Origin: Thelonectria olida | Taxonomy: Eukaryota > Ascomycota > Sordariomycetes > Hypocreales > Nectriaceae | DNA: 64,000 nucleotides | Direction of reading: 5' to 3' | NCBI GenBank assembly: GCA_020736575.1 | Contig: JAGPYM010000004.1 | Location: forward strand, 248,001-312,000 | Shown: positions 48,985-59,166 of the stretch, one piece after another | Layout of the letters: each line of letters opens with the position of its first letter | How positions within the stretch are numbered: position 1 is the stretch's first letter | Translations under genes and position numbers: made by a program | Notes under the pieces: generated by a model | What the model was told of the DNA's origin: nothing | What the model saw: the letters and a program-made list of their open reading frames with translations, nothing else | Databases searched by the model: none

Positions 48985-50383
48985 TCATTCCCACAACTCA
49001 TCCTTCTCGGCGCAAAGCTGGGCCATTTCGAATTGCTCGTCTGTCTGGCAAACAAGAATACGGTGTTGCGAGGAGTCACCGGTCATGTCCGTCACCACAT
49101 CAGCGACCGGCTTAACGTTGCGGGTGTCATCAATGGCGAACCCAAGGCACGAAACACGGTCGACAACTGCAGCTCGGAGCTTGTCGCTGCGCTCGCCAAT
49201 GCCTCCGGCAAAGACGAGGGCATCGACCTGACCATTGAGGGTAACGTAGTAGGAACCAACAAAACCAGCAACACGGTCGACGAAGATATCAAAAGCCAGA
49301 CGGCAAGCTGGGTCGTCGGAAGCAGCGACCTTGCCAAAGTTCGTAGTCCCCGTCATGGCCTTCCAGCCACTGCGCTTATTGAGAATTTCTTCGGCAACGG
49401 AGATGTGAAGGTGCTTAGTTGAGGCGGGAGAGAGCTTTCCGACGTCGCTGGCGTAGTGGAAGACAAGACTGAATAGTTGAGAGTAGGTTAGCGAATATTC
49501 TTGGCTTCCTAGGTCAGGGGCTTATATTCAGCGCGTAAGGAGCCTCCTTGACGCCTGAAGTTGAATTAAGCTTGAAAGATCGTTTTACATACCTTGGGTC
49601 TACACTGCCACTCCGAGTGGCACCAGGAAGGCCCGCCAATGGGGTCAAGCCCATGCTGGTGTCCCAGCTCTTCCCGGCCTTGATGGCGCATGCGCTGGCG
49701 CCGCTACCAAGGTGAAGAGCGATAATGTTCAGGGAATCGATATCCTTGTTCATGAACCGAGCGGCAGATCTCGTGATGAAGGCATAGCTGATGCCGTGGA
49801 AGCCGTATTTGCGGAGACGATTGCTCTTTGCGATTTTCGGGTTGATGGGATAGGTGTAAATGTGAGGCGGGAGAGTCGTGTGAAACTGCGAGTCGAAACA
49901 GGCAACGTTGACGGCGTCGGGGAGGAGCTTGATGCACGTGTCGACAATGCCGAGGGCAACGCCGTTGTGCAAGGGGGCGAGATCGCTCAGCTCCTCAATG
50001 TGATGATACGTATCCTGGGTGATGATCTGGGACCTATCGTAGTCACCACCGTGGACAATGCGATGGCATGCAATGGATATGTCGGCCTTGGAGTTAATCT
50101 CAGGCAACCCATTGTCATCGATGAGCGTCGTTAGGAGCAGGTCAAAGGCATCATCCTGGCTTTTGACCTCCTCGGCGACATCCTTCCCCTTGATAAGCGA
50201 CTCCCCGCGACGAGAGTAGGTGAGTTGAGCGGGTGGGGCAGTGAGGCCGCTGATCTGAGTGTCTGCGATCTGGCGGGGCGATTGATTATGCTCAGCAGTG
50301 AAGACGGAAATCTTGACCGAGCTGGAGCCGGCGTTGATGGCGAGAACGACCTTCATGGGCGCAATTGACGACGACGGACTCAT
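48985..50383 (-). CDS. ackA: Acetate kinase
   Basis: Two exons, 50383-49593 and 49468-48985, encode 424 residues. The enzyme interconverts acetyl phosphate plus ADP with acetate plus ATP. In fungi it usually works after phosphoketolase (Xfp), which makes acetyl phosphate from sugar phosphates. Signature 1 (LAINAGSSSVK, residues 14-24), the CFDSQFHTTLPP active-site loop, signature 2 (HLGSGASACAIK...DTSMG), the arginine motif ATRSGSVDP and the GGIGE motif near 352-356 are all present, so the active site looks complete. The intron (donor GTATGT at 49592) falls within the SVDP|S region in phase 2. ATG at 50383 was chosen; a second ATG at 50356 would start nine residues later, directly before the conserved strand. 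No phosphoketolase gene is in the window. Confidence 0.95.
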
Positions 50384-50889
50384 TGGAAAGTGATGTTGGA
50401 GAGTTGCCAATCGAGCTAGGCAATGGAGAGCTATTTTATATCACCTTCCAGCTTCTTCGACGGGAATGTCAGAAAGCTCGGCGAGGTGCGTTGCTCAATG
50501 ACGACACGGAATGATCTGACGTCGCGGGGTTGCTCTGTTGGAGGGGTGGGGTTCCCAAGGGGTAGTCCGGCCGCAGTTTCGCCAGGACCATGGCGCTCGT
50601 GGGAGGCATGCAGTGGCATGTAAAAGGCATGTGGTCGATCGTCCGCAGTAACTATGCATTCTGCCGTCGAACCGCCCCGTCGAGCCGTCAACGGGCCGCC
50701 GAAATCACACCGGGAGCCAGGCCTAGGCTCGTTTGGCATGTTCCAGATTGTTATTTTGGAACTTCCTGCCTGCTTTTTGGTAGAGTTTGTGTCTGTCCTG
50801 CAAGGTAGTCTGTCACCCCACCCTGCATGATGCTTGCTGCTGCACCATGTGGCTTGAGGTGGTGGTGCTACTGGCTGCGATGGGGTTGT
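50384..50889. other. Promoter-side gap upstream of acetate kinase
   Basis: This 506 bp lies between acetate kinase and the 3' end of the next leftward gene. It should hold the acetate kinase promoter. No gene or clear motif was found. Confidence 0.5.
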
Positions 50890-52284
50890 TCACGGCGTTG
50901 CCACTGCGTCGCCCGCCGGCTCAACGACGGTGTCCAAAGTGCGATTCTGCCATTCTGACACCGGGATATCTGGAGAGTGTCCCGGCATTATCTGCGGCGA
51001 GGGCAACTCAAAGTGGTTAGGCGGGAACGGGATGCCATTGAACTCGCGATCACTGCTGTGGCAATAGAGCCACGTCTCTAGGAATCGCCGGTACGCTGGT
51101 GTGATTTGTTAGCCGACTCCAAACCTGTTTCTCTCGAGATAAGAGGGAAACCAGAAATTATCCTTTCTGGTACTGAGAAATTACCTTGGCGTTCGGTAAA
51201 CTGAATGGCGAGGTATCGTATGTCAAGAGGTGACTGAGAGCTAGTGTCTGAACTGCCAGTCCTCGTTCGAGGCCGCATTCGGATGTTGAACCGGCGGTGA
51301 TGATGATCATCAGTCGTGCTGCGGCGTCGCCCGTGAACGCTGAGTTTGAGTTGCTTGGCGCGGTCGTCCCGTCCGCGAATTTCACCGTCAAAATTATGTA
51401 TCTCGTATTCGCGGTATTGTCCGTCCGTTTTATTCGCACATACACTGAGCGAGTGAAATGTTGTGTATCGATCCCTCCAGAGCTTGAGTCTTTGTATCGC
51501 GCCAATGCCCTTGACTTTTCCGAAACTATCAGTGCGACCATGGACGTTGGTCCACACTACGTCCACGTCAAAAAGGTCAACGAGGTCTTTGCGCCGGACG
51601 TCGCCCTGAAACTGGATAGACCCTTCGATGGTAGTGAATTCGTACCGAACCTTGACGTACTGGTCATGGATACAGACGCCTTCGTCGTTTGTGTAACGAA
51701 TTCGATGAGGTTCCTGAAAGGTCAGATATCGTTCCATATCGGCGGGGTCGTAGTATGGGCGATGGCGCGAGTGGAGGGTATGAGGATGAATATCTGAAGG
51801 GAGATCGGAAGGCACTGGGAATTCGACGACGATCAGCCAATGCGCCATGTCTTAGAAAATACAAAGGTATGCTCACGGTAATGCTCGAGGATTTCGCTTT
51901 GGTAGCTGCCTTGCCAGAGTATGCGGCGCTGCTCGGAGCCCACAACCTCCCAAGGACCCAGATATACGACACGCTCGTCAGGGGTGTCTTGGAAGAGGAT
52001 TCTGAAAGAAATTGAAAGGTCAGATCGAGAAGAAACAACTGAAGGGCCCTTTATCTTGTTTCAGAAAAGGGGGTCGGGGAGACGCACATGGTTGCTTGGT
52101 AGCCGGGAGGACCGAGGTCAAGTGTGGAAGTTTGTGTGGCCGAACTCTCGGTAGTCGGCGCAGACAGAGTTGAGATGCCAGAAGTCGGCGTCCAGGTCGA
52201 GTCAACAGGACTGGCGTAAGTGCGTCCGTATGTTGGTGGGCGACCGAGCGACGACGAGGTGAAGGATGAGCCCGAGGAGGACAT
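50890..52284 (-). CDS. Uncharacterised four-exon protein
   Basis: Four exons, 52284-52088, 52001-51877, 51793-51185 and 51095-50890, encode 378 residues. Phases agree at all junctions (2, 1 and 1). Donors are GTGCGT, GTGAGC and the weaker GTAATT. The protein opens with Ser/Thr-rich low-complexity sequence (MSSSGSSFTSSSLGRPPTYG). It continues with a compact, aromatic- and charge-rich part (LFQDTPDERVVYLGPWEVVG, YVKVRYEFTTIEGSIQFQGD, DVVWTNVHGRTDSFG) that looks like beta-strand-rich folded protein. A His/Arg-rich linker and LAIQFTERQAYRRFLETWLY follow before the C-terminus. I do not recognise the family and see no catalytic motif, signal peptide or membrane segment. The folded appearance, clean phases and lack of repeats argue that it is a real gene. 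Confidence 0.75.
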
Positions 52285-55200
52285 GCTGTCGCGAGTGGCA
52301 GTCGAGGGCGAGATGACTGACCGAGCTGTGGGGACATGTCATGACACGGCCAGGACGAGGAGAGGATGGTCAGTTGTATGTGCCGGCGCCGTCTTGAAGA
52401 TCCGAATCATCGGGACGGGGACCAGGACCGTGTATAGGAAGGTCGAGGTTCCGCAACCCGCCCTTGAAGGAAGGGGAGGGGAGGGGAGGTGAAGTTGCAG
52501 TGATGACGATCGATGGAGGCAAAGTACAAGAGTACGGGGGAAGCCAGGCAAAAGTCCTCCTTCATCTGCGTTTGCGCCTTGTCTCGTTGGGATCCGATTT
52601 AGGATGGCCCTCGCCCACTGGGAGAAGCACCCGGACGCACGAAGATACGCCTTCCGCGAGAGCTTGATATGCAGAGTTTCTAGACTTGAGCTTCAAGGCT
52701 TGAGATTCGGAGGCAAAAGCACACTCTCGGCCGCAAATCGGCATAGGTAGGCAGGTATCTTCGGATGCTGTGGACGTCGCGATAGCTACCCCAATGCAAA
52801 CAGGAGATGGTCGCAGATAGAAGGAAAGCTTTATGCTGTCGCAGTCGCAATCGCAAAGCTCTCCCGGGGTCTCCTTTTCTCTTTTGGCAAGGGGAGACAC
52901 AGCTTCCAGATGCTCACACGACTTTGGTCGAGGGGTTCACGAGCAGCTCCAGACTTTCTCAAAAGGCTTCCCTCCCAGGCCCAACCAGGAACCAATGGCT
53001 TCGATTACAAAGCTCCTTCCCGTTAGCTGCCCGGGCCCTCTGCATGCGCTGGGTGCAAGTTGGCAAGCAAAAGAGTCGTCGTCGTCAAGCTAGGCCATCC
53101 GCGGCCAAGCATCTTCCATCGTGTACGTTGCGGTCGACGACACAGCAAGCATATGAGAGGCGGCGAACGAGGGGCGCGATGGGAAGCACGCACGCGCTCA
53201 GTCGACTCGTCAATGCGTGTGCGGCTGCTGCCACCAAGCCGAAACCCACTTCACTCGCTGCGTCAGTTGCTCACTGGACTCGGGCTTGGACTGGAAGAGA
53301 GGCGCGCCGTCATTCGCACGCGAGACCAGCAGGCTAAACCCACCCAGAGCCAACAAAACGTGGACTTGAATCGCACAAAACAAGACACCCACATATGTAC
53401 AGCAAAATTATGACAAAAGGCACGTTGACTCGGTTGAGAAGCTTCGAAGGCCGAGAGCCAAGGGCCTTCACCACATGGAGAGAAGCTTGTCATCGATTGG
53501 TGGTCCACTGATGGCGGGAGCATCGCGCACGGGGGCCGAGGCGGCTCTCTGATGGGCTGGGGCTTCCGGGGATGAGGAACCCCCCGGCATTGGACGGAGA
53601 ACAAGGGGGGAGCAGGGATTGCGCACGAATATGTCTGAAGAGGTGTGAGGACAGGGATGGAGCCGAATACAGAAGCCGACCAAAAATGTTGTATTGTGTG
53701 GTGTTTCTGCCTTAGGTTGATTACCTCAGGTAGGTACATGTCTTGGGTGTCAATTAATTAGAAGGCAAGTGCAAGGGGCGCAAGGCTCTTTCCTCAGCAA
53801 CCATTATTGCTCTCTATCATCTTCTTCCACTTCCGCTTTCTCATTGTCTCGTTCCCACCGTTGAGTCTATCATCCCATCCCCCAGCGTCTTGCGTGCGTC
53901 CGTTTCTCTTGCGCAAATGCTTTTAGCGTTAGCGGGCGTGGGGACCGTTATGCTACTGGGGTGTGAAGCTTTCGCGTCGGGTCTCTTCCCGGTGCAGTTC
54001 CCAATTGCCTGGAACCCGGCTTGTCCGTTATTCATTAGTTTTGTCCATCAGCGATTGACTGAGGAGGGGGTTATCGTGTATCGACTTGTAGAAGTCGCTC
54101 TCCAGACGCAATGAGTATGTGCCAAGTCCCGAGTACGGAGCCACTGCATTGCTTGACTCGGCTTTGGCCCGTCTCTGCATGCAGTTCGACGGGGAGGTAA
54201 TAGAAGCCGTGTCACTCAGGAACTACCTAAGCAGGTAACTATGTCTGACCACACTCGAAGGTTTTCATTCATGGGGCTATATGTCGCACATGCAGCTGGG
54301 AATCGTAACCATGTATCCCGTATCACTCGATCCAGCCGTTTACTCCGAAAGAAGCTCTCATAACGGTGGGAAAGCAGGATTTAATAAGGGTGGATGGAAG
54401 CCATACTAGCACAGCCCATCCACCATAATACCATCCCACCTTTGCGAATCCAACCCTTGGTCCCCATCAAATCTGTCATCATAGACCCGGGATAGCGGTC
54501 ATCCATCATGGGGGTTCAGTGGAGAAGAGCCAGCTTTGGCGATAGCTGATGTTCAATACCACGGTTGATGATGGCGAGGTTGCCCGCCCCTCCGGATCGT
54601 CATCAAGCTACTACGGAGAAGGTTACCTACGTACCTTGTGTGGAGGTATGCGCGACATGGAGAGTAGGCTGATATCGACAAGGACATGGCATGAAGAACA
54701 GACACTACCGCATGTGCGGATCGTTGATTGCAGCACGTTCCCTCTGGCCAGTTATGGGTTGTAACCGCGTTTGCGGACAGTTTAGTCACTGTTTCGGGAT
54801 CAAGTCGACTGTTGTAGGAATGCTTCGTAGTCTGGAGAGGATCATATCCTGGATACTAGATTGGTCCAATCACGAGCTGGCAGTTATTGAAGCTTGGGGT
54901 TTAGATCATCTCACAACGGCTTCCTTGATTTAGACAGTTGTCCTATCAAAATTGGACACCGATGAAGAAACGCCAAAGGGAAAAAGAAAAAAGAAAGACT
55001 GGATCAAGGTTTCAAGGATAGCCATATGGTTCTTTTTCTTGTGCATTAGCAAGTCTGACGAAAGATACCCTGAAAGTTAGTGGTTCTTCTCAGGTTCTCA
55101 GCTCGAACAGGGTTAGTCTTGGCGGCCGTACAGTGCAGGAGCCGGATGTGGATTCCACCTTCCCCCACGCTCAGGAATGGCTCATGAATGGCTCTTTCCA

Positions 55201-56528
55201 ACGCAGCTCAACACCACGTGCTGGCATCTTTTGACGTTGACCGCGTCTCGCAACTCTGTGCGGATCCCTCCCAACATGAACCAATTTAGACAGGGCCCTT
55301 GTTCGGATCCTTTTCTACTGCCATCCCTGACGCCATTCCGATTGAAATACCCTGCAGCCACACCTGTCTTCCGGAGAATCTGAGCAGGCCAGGAATACAG
55401 ACACAAACGCGACCGGAACGTCGAGGGTGGTGTGCCGCTTCCCTTGCAGAGTCGACTTCCTACTGCAACCAGGCAATGCGCCTGTCCGTTGGAGTCTATC
55501 AAGCCACATGATCTGCTTGTCTTCAAGGGTGATCCCCCTTGCTTGGGTGTTGAAGCAGGACCCCAACCATTGAACCCTCGCAAACCAGTCCCCCGGGAGA
55601 TTTCTGCCAGACCACACTCGATCTAGACCCTTTGCGCCCTTGGCGCCCTGTGCTCTCCTGTCTCCTGGGCATTGGACTCTGTTCCGTGCCTTACTGTGAC
55701 TCTTCTTCGGAGTTCAATGTCCCTCCAAGTTCTTGACCGCCCGCCGTACTTCCACTCTTGGGCTTGTGGTGTTGAATGTGATGAGCACTGACTGTTGGTA
55801 GTTGACAACCCTGCACGGGCAGATATTCTGCACAGCTCAGGTCGGCACCTGCATGCAGGCCGGCTGGAATCAACCTCGTCCTCTTCTCACTCCTTCCTCT
55901 GTCGCTCGTACCTCGCAGGTTCGGCCAACGTACCACTCTCTTCGACTTGGCAGGTTCCGAGCATCTGAACCTGAACGTCCAAGCCACTAGGATACAGACC
56001 AGGCCGGGCCAAGCTACCGCTAAGCTGTCGCCAAGCTACTTTGCGCAAAGCCCACCCAAGTTAGCTATCCACAGCGTTCCCTTTCAGTTGCCGGGCGGTC
56101 GCGGACGCTACAGGCGACCTACAACTGCTTTTGTCTCTGCTTGGCGCACCGTCAGCCCATTGCGTCCGCACTGTTTTTGCGATGGCCTCCACGGCCTCCC
56201 GGCCTCCCGCTCAACCTGCCGCCGCAGCCTTCCCGATCCTCTTTTAGCGACAAACCATATTTGTTCTTCCTCCCTTCCTCACTCACCTCTTTTGTCGCTC
56301 CCGATGAGGGTACGATCATGATAGTGGAAGTCACGCCGGTCCTTTTCTCTGGACACTTCCTGTCCGCCTCGACACGCCAGACCTTTTGGTCTCAAAGCTG
56401 CCATTGCCAGCAGTTCTCGCTGTGCCCTTGCTCAGCTCAGGCCACTCAAATTTTCAGAGCCTGCCTGTCACTGTCGCGTCGCAACAACCGCATCGCATCG
56501 CAATCGCATTGTCCCTACCGTCGCAAGC
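52285..56528. other. 4.2 kb divergent intergenic region
   Basis: This lies between the uncharacterised four-exon gene (leftward) and the MFS permease (rightward). A CACGTG E-box-like hexamer is at 55215-55220, about 1.3 kb upstream of the permease start; Pho4/NUC-1-type bHLH factors bind such sites, but one hexamer is weak evidence. The last 600 bp are pyrimidine-rich. No gene or RNA gene was recognised. Confidence 0.5.
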
Positions 56529-58911
56529 ATGGTCTTTTCACGGCATGGGATGCGTAAGAATCGCGGCTTTCTGGGCTCTGATAGCTCTGCCTTACCTTCT
56601 CAGGATGCCCAGGTAATATAGCTGCGCAAATGCCTTTTTTGCACAGTCTTCCCGTCTCAGTTCCAGCTCCATTTTCATACAACGTCCCCATCCTCTCGCC
56701 TGACAGCTCTGCCCCTCCAATCTGGCTTGACAAAACAGATGGATACCTTGTTCCCATTGTCGACACCGAAGCTAATCTGACTTTTCCTGACCATAGGATC
56801 GTCAACAATTGCGATATGAACTTGATCTTAACTCTTGGAACCTCCGCATTTGGGGTGTTGCCGCCTCGGGTTTCCTAACAGACTCGTACGTTGCCTCTCT
56901 TTCTTGATCGACTAACATGATATTGCTGTCCCATGATGAGGCTGACATTCATCCTAAATGCCTATAGATACAATCTATTTTCTACAAACGTTATCCTCGC
57001 CTCTATTGCATTCGTTTACTGGCCCGATGGTGGCGATTGGTATGGGCTACTCATCAACTTCTTCACCCTCTTCGGCTCGGTCATTGGCCAGCTCCTCTTT
57101 GGATACCTCGCCGACCGCTATGGTCGAACACGCCTGTACGGCATTGAGCTAGTTCTCGTCATTGTGTCGACAATTGGAGTTGCGACGAGCAGTCATGGCT
57201 ATGGCGACCTCTCCTTCTTGGGGCTCTTCATCTGGTGGCGCTTTGTCATGGGAATTGGTACGTCAACCTCCCCAGCCCTGCCTACTAACACAAAAGCATT
57301 ACTCATTACTCCATCGTGCAGGTATCGGAGCCGAATACCCCCTTAGCGCTGTCATCACGTCCGAATGGGCCAGTACGCAATCTAGAGCTACCATGATTTC
57401 GAGCGTCTTCATGATGCAGCCAATTGGGCAAGCTCTTGCCCAGCTTGTTGGCCTGTTTGTCCTGCTAGGCTTCGAGAGGACTCATAATCTCCGAGAAATG
57501 CGCTGTGGAATCGATGACCTGCACTTGGACGAATGTCGCAAGGCCGTGGACGGAATCTGGCGCATTGTCATCGGCTCGGGGGCCGTTCCCGCACTTCTCG
57601 CCATCATCTTCCGCTTTTTTCTGTTCGATTGCGGCATCTACGACCTCGAAGTCCGCAACAAGCCCGCCGTGGCACTGATGAACACCCAAAGAATATATGG
57701 TGCCCCGCAGACTGCTGGTCCTCCCGAGGGCTTCGGTCACAGCGGCAACTCAGGATATCCAATGCACCCCCCCAACGGCGCACAGATGACGACATATCAG
57801 ATGAATCCGCCGAACGGCAATCATTCTATCAACACCTACCAGATGAATAATCAGAACACTATGCACATGTCCAACTCCCCCCAACCTATGCCGGTCCAAT
57901 TTTCAAGGGAAGACCTCCACAACTACTTCATCCGGGATGGAAACTGGGCATATCTCCTAGGAACTGCCGCAACATGGTTTTTCTTAGATGTGAGTTTCTA
58001 CGGAATGAGCCTTGATAACAGGGGAACCCTCGCGGGAATGTGGGCAACTAAGGAGTCGACACCGATCAACGACCAACTGTCATGCTGGAACTCGAGTTTG
58101 GAGGGAGGCAACTCGACCTTGCCTCGATGGGCCGAGAGAGGGCACCTACCAGTCTGGTCGACGGACGCTACTCACCCTTGCAACACAATCTACGATGTCT
58201 TGATTGAGCAGACGAAGCAGTATCTCCTGACGGTCTCGCTTGGCTCCATTGCCGGCAGCGCGTGCTTCGTCTTGGTTGCGAATCGCATTCCGCGACGATT
58301 TTGGCTGACGGCCTCGTTCCTCGTTCTTACGCTCTTCCTCGTTGCTACCGGCTGTGCCTACTTTGGTGTACACCAACAAAAAGGTGCCCCTGCGACAGTT
58401 GTCTTGGTGGCCTTGTGCCATTTCATTTTCAACTTTGGTGAGTTGGTCAAGAAGGGGCAGCATGGGGCCTTAGATACCAGTGCTAACATTCCTAGGCCCA
58501 AACACATTGACGTTTATGATCCCGGCCGAAATCTTTCCGACATGCTATCGATGTACCTGTCACGGCATCTCCGCGGCTGCCGGAAAGCTTGGAAGCATTG
58601 TGGCCGTTCTCGTCGTTTACGGCATCAACTCGTCGTACAAGAGCGAAACTCGCCAGGGCCTCATCTTCTTGATATTTGGGTCCGTAGCTGCCGTGGGCGC
58701 AATCTTTTCCTGGGCGTACCTCCCCGATCTGCAGCGCTGGGTCGTGTACGACGACAAGAAGCATCTCGAAGTCAAGACGCTCGAGGAGCTTGGCGAGGGA
58801 AGAGTCAAAGCGCGGCTGTCGGGCGAGTCAGTAACCATTAATGAGAAGTTGGAGGATCTTAGAAGAAGGAAACGAGGGTCACATAGAGGAGCTGAATCGA
58901 TCCCCGATTAA
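56529..58911 (+). CDS. MFS permease, phosphate:H+ symporter-like (Pho84/Git1 type)
   Basis: Five exons, 56529-56612, 56797-56885, 56968-57257, 57322-58437 and 58496-58911, encode 664 residues. The first membrane segment starts at [20 protein letters not shown]. The MFS signature [16 protein letters not shown] follows, then [24 protein letters not shown] and [20 protein letters not shown], all typical of the phosphate:H+ symporter group. About twelve membrane segments are expected. A central cytosolic loop (about residues 270-345) carries an Asn/Pro/Met-rich insert with repeated YQMN and PPNG units. Exon 1 encodes only 28 residues and uses a weak GTAATA donor, so the N-terminus is the least certain part. 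Substrate could be phosphate or glycerophosphodiesters; sequence alone does not decide. Confidence 0.85.
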
Positions 58912-59166
58912 CAAAAGAGAAGGATTAGGTAGGAGCCAGATATGGTTTTCTTTGGATATTTTCATGAGGCCCCGAAGGGCATTGTACAGGATTTGTACGA
59001 GGAACCGGATACCCTATAAGCATATATCGTTTGTTGATTTAATTAGATTTATGAGGTGATTGAGAAGTCAATTGTGTCGTCATAATGTTCCATGGATATC
59101 ATTACTTGCATCGCCTTTGTACATGAGGGGTCAACTTCACATAGCTGCATGTCATCGGTGTGCATG
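58912..59166. other. Short convergent 3' gap
   Basis: Only 255 bp separate the permease and the fusion gene. It is AT-rich and presumably shared by both 3' untranslated regions. Confidence 0.5.
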
